A stretch of 64,000 nt of DNA from Inia geoffrensis (lineage: Eukaryota; Chordata; Mammalia; Artiodactyla; Iniidae): positions 70,748,501-70,812,500 of the forward strand of contig CM070899.1 of the NCBI GenBank assembly GCA_036417435.1. Reading direction: 5' to 3'. How positions within the stretch are numbered: the stretch's first letter is position 1; the number at the start of each line of letters is the position of its first letter. This document shows, piece by piece, positions 35,801 to 46,029 of this stretch. Made by a program: the position numbers and the translations under genes. Below the pieces are notes generated by a model. It was not told the DNA's origin. It saw only the letters and a program-made list of their open reading frames with translations, and ran no database searches.

Positions 35801-36666
35801 GCATCCCATAGGTTTTGGGTCGTTGTGTCTCCATTGTCATTTGTTTCTAGGTATTTTAAAATTTCTTCTTTGATTTATTCAGTGATCACTTCATTATTAA
35901 GTAGTGTATTGTTTAGCCTCCATGTGTTTGTATTTTTTACAGATCTTTTCCTGTAATTGATATCTAGTCTCATGGCATTGTGGTCGGAAAAGATACTTGA
36001 TACAATTTCAATTTTCTTAAATTTACCAAGGCTTGATTTGTGACCCAAAATATGATCTATCCTGGAGAATGTGCCATGAGCACTTGAGAAAAATGTGTAT
36101 TCTGTTGTTTTTGGATGGAGTGTCCTATAGATATCAGTTAAGTCCATCTTGTTTAATGTATCATTTAAATCTTGTGTTTCCTTATTTATTTTCATTTTGG
36201 ATGATCTGTCCATTGGTGAAAGTGGGGTGTTGAAGTCCCCTACTATGAATGTGTTACTGTCGATTTCCCCTTTTATGGCTGTTAATTTTTGCCTTATGTA
36301 TTGAGGTGCTCCTATGCTTGGTGCATAAATATCTACAATTGTTATATCTTCTTCTTGGATCGATCCCTTGATCATTATGTAGTGTCCTTCTTTGTCTCTT
36401 GTAATAGTCTTTATTTTAAAGTCTGTTTTGTCTGATATGAGAATTGCTACTCCAGCTTTCTTTTTGTTTCCATTTGCATGGAATATCTTTTTCCATCCCC
36501 TTACTTTCAGTCTGTATGTGTCTCTAGGTCTGAAGTGGGTCTCTTGTAGACTGCATATATATGGGTCTTGTTTTTGTATCCATTCAGCCAATCTGTGTCT
36601 TTTGGTGGGAGCATTTAGTCCATTTACATTTAAGGTAATTATCGATATGTATGTTCCTATTCCCAT
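32845..36666 (-). pseudogene. L1 ORF2 (endonuclease-reverse transcriptase), disabled
   Basis: Start ATG at 36664-36666. The endonuclease (36666 down to about 35950) keeps every catalytic position I can check by L1-EN knowledge: Asn13, Glu42 (LQETH), Tyr114, Asp144 and Asn146 (GDFNTP), Asp204 and the SDH triad at 227-229. A TAA stop follows at 35875-35877. Beyond it the same frame continues into RT: YRPIS region, motif [12 protein letters not shown] (Asp codon 34867-34869), then FADGMILY where FADD is expected (GGC at 34558-34560), removing the second catalytic aspartate. A 1-bp loss near 33630 and a second frame change near 33465 follow. The C-terminal CWRGC...H...CWWEC region (32845-33414) is open. 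It cannot support its own mobilisation. Confidence 0.93.
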
Positions 36667-36725
36667 TTTCTAATATTGTTTTGGGTTCGTTGTTATAGGT
36701 CTTTTCCTTCTCTTGTGTTTCTTGT

Positions 36726-37616
36726 CTAGAGAAGTTCCTTTAGCATTTGTTGTAAAGCTGGTTTGGTGGTGCTGAACTCTCTCAGCTTTTGCTTGTCTGT
36801 AAAGGTTTTAATTTCTCCATCAAATCTGAATGAGATCCTTGCTGGGTAGAGTAATCTTGGTTGCAGGTTTTTCTCCTTCATCACTTTCAGTATGTCCTGC
36901 CACTCCCTTCTGGCTTGCAGAGTTTCTGCTGAGAGATCAGCTGTTAACTTTATGGGGATTCCCTTGTGTGTTATTTGTTGTTTTTCCCTTGCTGCTTTTA
37001 ATATGTTTTCTTTGTATTTAATTTTTGACAGTTTGATTAATGTGTGTCTTGGCATATTTCTCCTTGGATTTATGCTGTATGGGACTCTCTGTGCTTCCTG
37101 GACTTGATTAACTATTTCCTTTCCCATATTAGGGAAGTTTTCAACTATAATCTCTTCAAATATTTTCTCAGTCCCTTTCTTTTTCTTTTCTTCTTCTGGA
37201 ACCCCTATAATTCGAATGTTGGTGCGTTTAATGTTGTCCCAGGGGTCTCTGAGACTGTCCTGAGTTCTTTTCTTTCTTTTTTCTTTATTCTGCTCTGCAG
37301 TAGTTATTTCCACTATTTTATCTTCCAGGTCACTTATCCTTTCTTCTGCCTCAGTTATTCTGCTATTGATCCCATCTAGAGTACTTTTAATTTCATTTAT
37401 TGTGTTCATCATTGCTTGTTTCATCTTTAGTTCTTCTAGGTCCTTGTTAACTGTTTCTTGCATTTTGTCCATTCTATTTCCAAGATTTTGGATCATCTTT
37501 ACTCTCATTATTCTGAATTCTTTTTCAGGTAGACTGCCTATTACCTCTTCATTTGTTAGGTCTGGTGCATTTTTATCTTGCTCCTTCATCTGCTGTGTGT
37601 TTTTCTGTCTTCTCAT
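36726..37616 (-). CDS. L1 ORF1 RNA-binding protein, open frame
   Basis: A complete 296-codon frame. ORF1p is the trimeric nucleic-acid chaperone that coats L1 RNA in cytoplasmic particles. The N-terminus (1-35) is charged. A coiled coil spans roughly 40-105 with regular heptads (MIQNLGNRMDKMQ..., ITEAEERISDLEDKI). An RRM lies at about 131-225 with NIRIIGVP and PRHTLIKL strands, and the C-terminal domain follows at about 225-290 with ARREWQDI and LLYPARISF. Length is a little below the 338 aa of the human protein, mostly at the N-terminus. The stop is 59 bases before the ORF2 start, so ORF2 would depend on unconventional re-initiation. It may be translated if the 5' UTR is active, but the element lacks working RT. 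Confidence 0.85.
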   Translation of the reverse strand: MRRQKNTQQMKEQDKNAPDLTNEEVIGSLPEKEFRIMRVKMIQNLGNRMDKMQETVNKDLEELKMKQAMMNTINEIKSTLDGINSRITEAEERISDLEDKIVEITTAEQNKEKRKKRTQDSLRDPWDNIKRTNIRIIGVPEEEKKKKGTEKIFEEIIVENFPNMGKEIVNQVQEAQRVPYSINPRRNMPRHTLIKLSKIKYKENILKAAREKQQITHKGIPIKLTADLSAETLQARREWQDILKVMKEKNLQPRLLYPARISFRFDGEIKTFTDKQKLREFSTTKPALQQMLKELL

Positions 37617-38139
37617 TTTGCTTATCTTACTGTGTTTGGGGTCTCCTTTTTGCAGGCTGCAAGTTCGTAGTTCCCGTTGTTTTTGATGTCTGTCTCCAGT
37701 GGCGAAGGTTGGTCCAGTGGGTTGTGTAGGCTTCCTGGTGGAGGGGGCTAGTGCCTGTGTTGTGGTGGATGAGGCTGGATCTTGTCTCTCTAGTGGGCAG
37801 GTCCACGTCTGGTTGTGTGTTTTGGGGTGTCTGTGGACTTATTATGGTTTTAGGCAGCCTCTCTGCTAATGGGTGGGGTTGTGTTCCTGTTTTGCTAGTT
37901 GTTTGGCATAGGTTGTCCAGCACTGTAGCTTGCTGGTCGTTGAGTGAAGCTGGGTGCTGGTGTTAAGATGGAGGCCTCTGGGAGATTTTCGCCATCTGAT
38001 ATTATGTGGAGCTGGGAGGTCTCTTGTGGACCAGTGCCCTGAATTTGGCTATCCCACCTCAGAGGCAGAGTCCTGACTCCTGGCTGGAGCAGCAAGAGCC
38101 TTTCATCCACACGGCTCAGAATAAAAGGGAGAGAAAATA

Positions 38140-38310
38140 GAGAGAATTAGTAGAAGTAGAAGAAAGAAAGAAAGAAAAGAAAGAAAGCAAGGAAGGAAGG
38201 AAGAAAGAAAAGAAAAGAAGGAAAGAAGGCAAGAAAGAAAGAAAGGGAGGGAGGGAGGGAGGAAGGAAGTAAGGAGGGATGGAAGGGAAAAAGAAAGAAA
38301 GAAGATACAT
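38140..38310. repeat. GAAA/GGAA microsatellite in L1 5' UTR
   Basis: Imperfect GAAA, GGAA and GGGA repeats over about 170 bases. A shorter related run is at 38521-38545, and a matching GA-rich block lies in the inverted copy at 18474-18497. Confidence 0.85.
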
Positions 38311-38360
38311 AATAAAGTTATTGAATTAAAACATAATTATTTAGGGAAAAAAAAAAAAGG

Positions 38361-38780
38361 GACAGAACCTTAGGACAAATGGTGGAAGCCACGCTATACA
38401 GACAAAATGTTACACAGAAGCATACACATACACCCTCACAAAAAGTGGTAAAGGGGAAAAAAATCATAAATCTTGCTCTCAAACACCACCTCCTCAATTT
38501 GGGATGATTCATTGTCTAAAGGAGGGAAGGAAAGAAAGAAAGAAGGTAAAGTATAATAGAATTATTAAAATTAAAATTAATTATTAAGAAAAAATTAAAA
38601 AAACCAAAAAACAATGGACGGATAGAACCCTAGGACAAATGGTGGAAGCAAAGCTATACATACAAGATTTCAAACAGAAGCATGTACATACACATTCACA
38701 AAAAGAGGAAAAGGGGAAAAAAATCATAGATCTTGCTCTCGAAGTCCACCACCTCAATTTGGGATGATTCGCTGTCTGTT
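38361..38780 (-). repeat. duplicated unit in L1 5' UTR
   Basis: Two diverged copies, 38361-38518 and 38621-38780, share 'GAACCCTAGGACAAATGGTGG', 'CAGAAGCAT.TACATACAC', 'AGGGGAAAAAAATCAT' and 'CTCAATTTGGGATGATTC'. Period about 260 bp. A related pair is in the inverted block near 18575 and 18820. This is a monomer-like organisation of the promoter. Confidence 0.85.
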
Positions 38781-40041
38781 CATGTATTCCACAGATGCAG
38801 GGTACATCAAGTTGATTGTGGAGCTTTAATCCGCTGCTTCTGAGGCTGCTGGGAGAGATTTCCCTTTCACTTCTTTGTTCTCACAGCTCCCAGGGGCTCA
38901 GCTTTGGATTTGGCCCTGCCTCTGCGTGTAGGTCGCTGGAGGGCGTCTGTTTTTCACTCAGACAGGACAGGGTTAAAGGAGCCTCTGACTCGGGGGCTCT
39001 GGCGCACTCAGGCCGAGGGGAGAGAGGGGCACGGCGTGCGGGGCGGGCCTGCTGCGGCAGAGGCCAGCGTGACGTTGCACTAGCCCGAGGCCCGTCGTGC
39101 GTCCTCCCTGGGAAGATGCCCCTGGATCCCGGGAACCTAGCAGTGGCTGGCTGCACAGGCTCCCCGTAAGGGGGGTGTGAATAGTGACCTGTGCTTGCAC
39201 ACGGGCCCCTTGGTGGCGGCAGCAGCAGCCTTAGCGTCTCCCGCCCGTCTCTGGGGTCCGCGCTTTTAGCCGCGGCTCACGCCAATCTCTGGAGTTCCTT
39301 TAAGCAGCGCTCTTAAACCCCTCTCCTCGCGCACCAGGAAACAAAGAGGGAAGAAAAAGGCTCTTGCCTCTTCGGCAGGTGCAGACTTTTCCCCGGACTC
39401 CCTCCCGGCTAGCCGTGCTGCACTAACCCCTTCAGGCTATGTTCAAGCCGCCAACCCCAGTCCTCTCCCTGAGCTCTGATAGAAACCCGAGCCTCAGCTC
39501 GCAGCCCCGCTCGCACCGGCGGGTGAGCAGACAAGCCTCTCGGGCTGGTGAGTGCCGGTCGGCACCGATCCTCTGTGCGGGAATCTCTCCGCTTTGCCCT
39601 CCGCACCCCTGTTGCTGTGCTCTCCTCTGCGGTACCAAAGCTCCCCCCTCCGCCTCCCGCAGTCTCTGCCCGCGAAGGGGCTTCCTAGTGTGTGGAGACT
39701 TTAGCTCCTTCACAGCTCCCTCCCACTGGTGCAGGTCCCGTCCCTATTCTTTTGTCTCTGTTTTTTCTTTTTTTCTTTTGCCCTACCCAGGTACGTGGGG
39801 AGATTCTTGCCTTTTGGGAGGTCTGAGGTCTTTTGCCAGCCTTCAGTAGGTGTTCTGTAAGAGTTGTTCCACGTGTAGATGTATTTTTGGTGTATCTGTG
39901 GGGAGGAAGGTGATCTCCGCGTCTTACTCTTCTGCCATCTTCCGAGAGCCCCCCAGCAGCTCTTTCTTAAGTAACCTTAAATCAAAATAACCAATGTGCC
40001 ATTGAGGCATATTTTGGGTTGGCCTGCTCTGGGCCCCAACA

Positions 40042-40369
40042 AAGGCCAATTTAAGAAGCATTTTTATTGAAGTAGATTGTAACAAACATCAGGTCTGTCT
40101 TGGTCCAATTTGCAATTTATATGTACCTATGATAGCTTGACCACTGTAGTAATGGAAGAAGAGTAAAATGGGAATAGATAAACTTGGAACAGTCAATAAT
40201 TGAGTAGACAGATATGGTCAGATGCTGGTTATGTGTGAAAATTTTGACATTTAATTTCAACCACATACCTATTTTATATAACTCTTAAATCTTTATTTAA
40301 AAATAATGACTCAAAGACAATTAAATGAATATTTCAAGAGCAATTCAAATGGTATTTAAATTTTTTTGC
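40042..40369. other. intergenic, no supported feature
   Basis: Unassigned AT-rich sequence right of the LTR. Confidence 0.4.
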
Positions 40370-40790
40370 AGTTTTTCCAATTTATTTAAACTAAAAACAT
40401 AAACAGTCCATCCATTTCTTCCACCCTCCATCCCCCACCTCTGGCAGCCACCAATCTATTCTCTGTATCTATGAGCTTGTTTTTTTAAAATATATATATA
40501 CATTTTTAAATTCCACATATAAAAGGGATCACATGGTATTTGTCTTTCTCTGACTTATTTCACTTAGCATAATGCCCTCAAGGTCCATCAGTGTTGTTGT
40601 TTCAGATGGCAAGGTTTTATTCTTTTTTATGGCTGAATAATATTCCAGTGTGTGTGTATGTATGTGTGTGTGTGTGTGTGTACATAGACAACAATTTATC
40701 CATTCATCCATCAATGGACACTTAGGTTGTTTCCATATCTTGGCTATTGTAAATAATGCTGTAATGAATATGAGGGTGCTCATTAAATTT
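40370..40790 (-). mobile_element. old L1 3' UTR / ORF2 end
   Basis: Minus-strand L1: 'CTGGCAGCCACCAATCTATTCTCTG' (40441), 'GGGATCACATGGTATTTGTC' (40525), then the ORF2 end with 'ATGGCTGAATAATATTCCAGTG' and 'CTTAGGTTGTTTCCATATCTTGGC'. It stops near 40790. A TG microsatellite lies inside. Confidence 0.85.
40649..40682. repeat. TG microsatellite
   Basis: About 34 bases of TG with two TA steps (TGTATGTATG), expanded inside the L1 ORF2 remnant. Confidence 0.9.
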
Positions 40791-41393
40791 CTTTATTTCA
40801 TTTTTAAACTTTCCATTAGTTGATAAAGAATTGAAATCATATAGTTTTATATAATCCTTACAGTATTGGTCAGATCAAGGGTATCTCTTTTTCAGATGCA
40901 AAATATGATATTGCTCCCCAGTATCATGGTGTTAATACATTCTATATAAGTAAAGTTGAAGGTAAAAACATTTTATGAAACATTAAAAGTAATAATATAA
41001 CAATTTTAGGGTATTAGTAGTGTTCATTAACTTTTACATTGAAAATATATGTAAGAGAAATATGTTTATAATATATTAAGAGCCTTGAGTGAACACCTCT
41101 TATTGATAAAGCATTATATTTGGTCAAGACAAATTATAATCCTGTATAAATTTTCAGTAAAGAAAGCTGAGTTTTAAAGATTTATAAATGACTGAGGTAC
41201 TTTACCAGCTAAGTCTAATAAATATACAGTTGTGCATGTTTTTTAACTCTTCTGTGTTTAACCTAATGATTCATTTACTTAACTAGAGTTGATTTATAAA
41301 ATGAGACAGGGACATTTTCATGCCTTGGCTGTTCTGAGAGGACTAGCTTCAAACCCCACAAAATCACTTATGAGCTAACTCTTCTACCAGATA
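40791..41393. other. intergenic, no supported feature
   Basis: Unassigned AT-rich sequence up to the first MITE. Confidence 0.4.
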
Positions 41394-41555
41394 CAGTAGG
41401 CATTCTGTATCCACAGATGTGAAACCAACAGTTATGGAGGGCTGAGTGTATTCATTGCACTATGCCATTTTATATAAGGAACTTGAGCATCCTCAGATTT
41501 TGGTATTCACAGGGGTTTCTGGAATTAATCCTCCATGGATAGTGAGGGATGACTG
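41394..41555. mobile_element. 162-bp Tigger-type MITE
   Basis: Inverted ends CAGTAGGCATTCTGTATCCA (41394) and TGGATAGTGAGGGATGACTG (to 41555). TA precedes the left end (41392-41393); the right TA is not preserved. The interior is single-copy-sized and non-coding. It resembles a common short eutherian Tigger relative; subfamily uncertain. Confidence 0.8.
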
Positions 41556-41559
41556 CTTA

Positions 41560-42038
41560 CAGGCATACCTCATTTAATTGCTCTTCCCTTTATTGAACTG
41601 CATAGATACTGTATATTTTACAGATTGAAGGTTTGTGGCATCCCTGTGTCAAGCAAGTCTATTGGTGCCATTTTCTCAACAGCATTTGTGTCTGTGTCAC
41701 ATTTTGGTAATTTTCACATTATTTCAAAGTTTTTCATTATTACTATATTTGGTAATCTGTGATGAGTGATCTTTGTTACTATTGCAAAAAGATTATGACT
41801 CATTGAAGGCTCAGATGGTGGTTAACATTTTTAGCAATAAAATATTTTTTAAATTAAAGTATATACTTTTTTTTTAGACATAATGCTATAACACACTTAA
41901 TAGACTTGAGTATAGTGTAAACATAACTTTTGTATCCACTGGGCAACAAAAAACAATTCATGTTACTCACTTTATTGTTATATTTGCTTTATTGTGGTAG
42001 TCTAGAACTGAACCTGCAATATCTCCGAGGTATCCTTG
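41560..42038 (+). mobile_element. internally deleted Tigger1 MITE
   Basis: Starts CAGGCATACCTCATTT and ends ATCTCCGAGGTATCCTTG, the two Tigger1 termini with one change at the right end, flanked by TA on both sides (41558-41559, 42039-42040). The left half follows Tigger1 up to about 41790 ('GATCTTTGTTACTATTGCAAAAAG'), then jumps to the 3' part ('GGCTCAGATGGTGG', 'AGACATAATGCTATAACAC'). The transposase gene is gone; 479 bp remain of about 2.4 kb. Confidence 0.92.
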
Positions 42039-42040
42039 TA

Positions 42041-42397
42041 CATATAGAACCATTCTCAAAAAGGCTGAATGCTGGACAGCTCCTTTGAGCTGTGTGTGAG
42101 TCAGGATGGTGATTGCTGTATGTTGGGAAAGAATAGGCAAATCAGGAGAAATGCTTTAACGATATATTGCCCCATACTTGAAATTAATATAGTGTTTTAA
42201 TAACCACATAGGGATTCTTAATATTATGTATGCCTCATTACAAATGCTTTATAATTCCAAATGCTGCACAAAACAATTACCAGGGGCTTGATAATACTAA
42301 GCTGAATTTTAAGATTATTTTTGAAAAGGAAATTTAAAATTTTGGGATTATTGAAAATCACCATTATAAACAGAAAAATATACAGCTTTGTAATGAA

Positions 42398-42442
<45 letters not shown>

Positions 42443-45130
42443 TTTTCCCCTCAGAAAGTTCAAGAAATGATGGAATAACAAAAGCTTCTTTCATGAAACA
42501 CACATTATTTTGGCATCAACGCTTCAGTAATTCCTGATGTTTCTCCTGACAATAACTCAGATTGTTGCAATGAAGACTGTATGTTTGATTATTCGGATAT
42601 CTGTCATGCATAACTGGAGGGTGGCTGTAAAAAACAGGATTAATCAAAGTAGGATTATAATTTTCTGCAACACCTGTTTTGACCAGCTGCCTCTGATTGT
42701 AGATTCTGTTCCTCTAGTCCTCCCAAATTACACAATAAAGCAATTTAGAAATCAGTGGAGAGTCCAGTGTCACTGTGCCAGAATGGAAGTCAAACATTAG
42801 AGCAGAGGAACCTCTGAGCTACCTGATTTAGTATGTTTAGATTACTCCAGAAAGAGAAGAGCAAGCACATGATATAATATACTGGAATATCCTAAAAAAT
42901 CTTTTATTTTAAAATTTTTATATCATTTGCTTATTTTTTGTTTGTTGTTAAGTTCAGTTTGATTTACAGTGTAACTTTGATCACTTGTGAAGTACTATGA
43001 GGATATAAGTGAAATATGCGACACAATTTCCACTCTCAAGAAGCTTACAGTGTTGTTGGGGAAACAGTAGTTTAAAGCTATATCAAATATTCAAGTTCAT
43101 ATGTACCTAGAAATGTCAGAATAAAACAGTGATGAGGATAAGTAAGATTTCTTATGTAAAGAGCACAGTGTTTATATTTGATGGGTCACACTGCAGTGGA
43201 TGCAGTGCCACAAGGAGCATCTCTTTGGCTCCTGACATATGGCATAATTAAGAGTTCACTGTCACAAATAATTTAAAGTATATAAAATTATATGACAATT
43301 TCTGCAATATGTATGTGATCTATGATATATAATTCATATTTTATATATGCATGTATGTAAAAAGAGAATACATGTATATATAAGTGGCAGAAGTAATCTT
43401 CATATATTTTAATTTCAAAACATTTTACCTGTATTCATTTAATAAGCTTTTAAATGCCATAATGTTAAAATGTCAATGTTCAATTTATCTTGTTTACTAG
43501 TTTCTTTGAGTTTCATACCTTAATTTGGAAGTAAACAAATATTCTCAAGTGCCTACATCTACTTTTGTTTTGAAATGAACTACATGCATATTCTTCCCTA
43601 TACTTTGAAATATGGACTAATATAATTAAGACTCTTTTAATGTGATAAAAATGCTAACTATCTAGTTAACAAAAACATGATTGGCAAAGAAATAAATATA
43701 TCCAGCCACTGAGGTAAGAAGATTTTACCTTAGCTTATTAGATTAGTATTCATTATGGCTTCTACTATAACACTATCCTTCCTTTTTGTTTTTTAGCCTC
43801 AAAGGATGAAAATGAAGAATTGTCTTTAGTATAAATGTTTTCTTAGTACTGTGGACTATGAATTAAGTTAGTTGTGAATTGAAAACAGGGTTGCAGTTGA
43901 AAATATAATTTAGAACAAAATTCAGAAAACTCAGTTTTCAGCTCTACTTCATTTTAAAAATTGAATGATACCAATTTAATCATATACATTTTCTACTTTA
44001 TTTTTAGTGTGAACAATTTGGACTCCATTTTATACTTATGGTATATAAAAACTTTTGTAAATTATTTTAAAATATCAGTATGAGTAAGATTATAACTGAA
44101 ACTAACTTCAGCTGGGAATCAGTAACATAATATGTTTGGACCTGTTTAGGCAGAGTGTATATATAATCTAATTGTTAACTATATAATTGCCTTAGGGAAA
44201 ATCCTTGTATAATAAAAATAAAACCGCACCCAAAGTTGTAAAACCTCTTATTTTGGCTTTTACGTTGATACTTATTCAGCAGACATAGCATAGCAGCCAT
44301 TCCATAGATACTTGGTGAGCACCTTTCACATGCAATGCACTTAATCAAGGCAGTTTGCCCCGGGGGTGGGGGGGCTGTTAACTCTGGTTTCTGCATCTGT
44401 GGGAAAAAAAAAGGATTGGATTTGAATCACTTTGAGGTTCCCTGCATTGTATAATGGTGAACTCAGTAAATGGTAATCTTTTAAATCTTGTTGACAGATT
44501 AAATCACAATAATGTACTATCTAGATAACACCCGCTCAAAAATGCTTATACTCTACTCAGAGATTCATGAAAAAAGAAACTATGTTAAATGAGTTTCCAG
44601 AGAATATATAAAGGAAATGAAATGTAGAATATTGTGTGTGTGTTCACATGTGCACATATAGTTTAAAATACGTCATCATTTCACGGATCTATACTTCTTC
44701 TATTTATATATTTATCGTATATTGCCTGTACCCATAGTATTTACAACTGCCCAATAAAAATGAAAATGCACAGCAGATTTGCCCAGTATACAGAGCTCAA
44801 ACAGGAGGATCTTAGCTGTGATGGACACATCTATTATTAAACTCTTCAAAAAGTTACTTCAAAATTTCTCTGCTTTTACGTTTCTCAGCAAAATATGCTA
44901 CCACTTCTTAGGACTCTCAGCAAATACATTTTTTCCAGTTTCAGGAAAATTAAGATCTGTAAGTCAAGCATTTTCATGCTGTGTTCATGTAATAATATTT
45001 TGGTAATTTCCAGGTTTTCAAATTTATTCCAATTAATCTGGTACAGAATCCCTTTTTTGTAAGGGTACCCCAATAAGGGAAAAGATCAATCTTCCTCATT
45101 CCTTGAAAATTTTAGATCCTGGTCATACTC
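42041..45130. other. intergenic, mostly unique, with a CA microsatellite
   Basis: About 3 kb without a supported gene. A perfect CA run, 19 units, is at 42399-42436. Frames of 87 (42537-42800 plus), 75 and 73 codons show no domain. Near 43000-43150 the order 'CCACTCTCAAGAAGCTTACAG' resembles an old L2-like repeat, and 2530-2580 has the same phrase; neither is firm. Confidence 0.4.
42399..42436. repeat. CA microsatellite
   Basis: Nineteen perfect CA units followed by CGCACA; likely length-polymorphic. Confidence 0.95.
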
Positions 45131-45139
45131 TTTTCAATA

Positions 45140-45955
45140 CTTTCTTTTTTGTTGTTGTTTGCTTGTAATTTCTTTTTTTTAACTTATGGTGGTAAAATAT
45201 ACATAACATAAAACTTGCCATTTTAACCATTTAAAAATGTACAGCTCAGTGGCATAAATTCATTCACATTGTTGTGCAATCATCACCACTATCCATTCCA
45301 TCTCCAGAGTAATTTCATCTTCCCGAACTGAAATTCTGTACCCAATAACTCCCCATTCTCTTCTCTCAGTCCCTGGGTATCACCATTCTACTCTCTGTCC
45401 CTATGAATTTGATTACTCTCTATCCCTATGAATTTGATTAGGTACCTAATATATGTGAAATCATACAATATTTGTACTTTTTTATGTGGATACTTTCACT
45501 TGGCATAATATCTTCAATGTTCATCCATGTTGTAGCATGTGTCAACATTTCTTTCCATTTTAAGGATAAATAATATTCCATTCTAAGTATATACCACATT
45601 TTGTTTACTCACCCATCAATGGTGACTTGGGTTGATTCTACATTTTGTCTATTGTGAATAATGCTGCTATGAATGTGGATGTACAAATATCTGCTCAAGT
45701 CCCTGTTTTCACTTTTTGGGATATACACCTAGAAGAGGAATTGCTCCATCATATAGTAATTCTATCTTTAATTTTTTGAGGAAACTCCATATCATTTTCC
45801 ATAGTGACTGCACCATTTTACATTACCATCAGCAATGCACAGAGCATTCTAATTTCTCCACATTCTTGCCTACACTTGTGATTTTTCACTTTTTTATTTT
45901 TAATAACAGCTATCCTCATGGCTGTGAAGTGGTCGCCAACACTTTCTGACACAAA
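45140..45955 (-). mobile_element. old L1 3' UTR and ORF2 end
   Basis: Minus-strand L1: 'TTATGGTGGTAAAATATACATAAC' and 'GTTGTGCAATCATCACCACTATCC' in the 3' UTR, then ORF2 C-terminal sequence ('GTGAATAATGCTGCTATGAA', 'CTCCATATCATTTTCCATAGTG'). A 25-base direct repeat, CTCTCTGTCCCTATGAATTT..., lies at 45391-45415 and 45416-45440 with one difference. Confidence 0.85.
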
Positions 45956-46029
45956 TTTTGTTGATTTTAGTGTCCATTTAAATGATCTTTAAAAATAACT
46001 ATCCTTTTATTTCATTCCAAAGATTTTGT

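Larger units (their letters stand above)
32463..39953 (-). mobile_element. full-length young L1 inside the LTR
   Basis: About 7.5 kb with every L1 part in order on the minus strand: 5' end with AAGATGGC YY1-type site (39934-39941), 2.3-kb 5' UTR, ORF1 (36726-37616), a 59-base spacer, ORF2 (32845-36666, broken), 3' UTR with G-rich tract and AATAAA, and an A tail (T run after 32462). CAGCAGCCCTTTCTT (32448-32462) and CAGCAGCTCTTTCTT (39954-39968) form the 15-base target-site duplication, one mismatch. Few lesions and the near-perfect duplication indicate a recent insertion. It is the source-type sequence for the 17.8-22.4 kb and 54.8 kb copies, all of one family. Confidence 0.95.
37617..39953 (-). 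promoter_or_regulatory. L1 5' UTR and internal promoter region
   Basis: This 2.3-kb leader is much longer than the roughly 0.9-kb human L1 leader. The distal part (about 38990-39740) is GC- and CpG-rich and would form a CpG island. The RNA start region has a YY1-type AAGATGGC (39934-39941), which in human L1 positions initiation. The proximal part carries GA-rich microsatellite (38140-38310) and two copies of a 160-bp unit. Frames of 117 and 136 codons run antisense here (38816-39169, 39439-39849, plus strand). Activity is inferred from family knowledge only. Confidence 0.75.
32029..40041 (-). mobile_element. solo retroviral LTR (class I type) split by an L1
   Basis: Removing the L1 at 32463-39953 and one duplication copy leaves about 510 bp that reads as an LTR on the minus strand: TGTTGGGG at its start (40034-40041) and CCCCAACA at its end (32029-32036), an 8-base inverted repeat. 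A TATAAAAG box is visible at 32177-32184 and an ATTAAA poly(A)-type signal at 32115-32120, followed by a pyrimidine-rich stretch and an end with 'GAGGGATAGAGGGAG'. This is the U3-R-U5 plan of a gammaretrovirus-like endogenous LTR. No gag, pol or env sequence is adjacent, so it is solo. A 4-5 base flanking duplication is not preserved (AAAT left, AAGG right). Confidence 0.75.

Noticed and set aside
38140..38310. Possible CRISPR-like or satellite array
   Set aside because: It is an imperfect GAAA/GGAA microsatellite with no spacers, in an L1 leader.
39000..39740. CpG island of a host gene promoter
   Set aside because: It lies wholly within the L1 5' UTR, between the L1 start and ORF1, and the flanks are retroviral LTR rather than exon sequence.
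42537..42800. 87-codon frame in unique sequence
   Set aside because: No family likeness, no splice or promoter context, length expected by chance.
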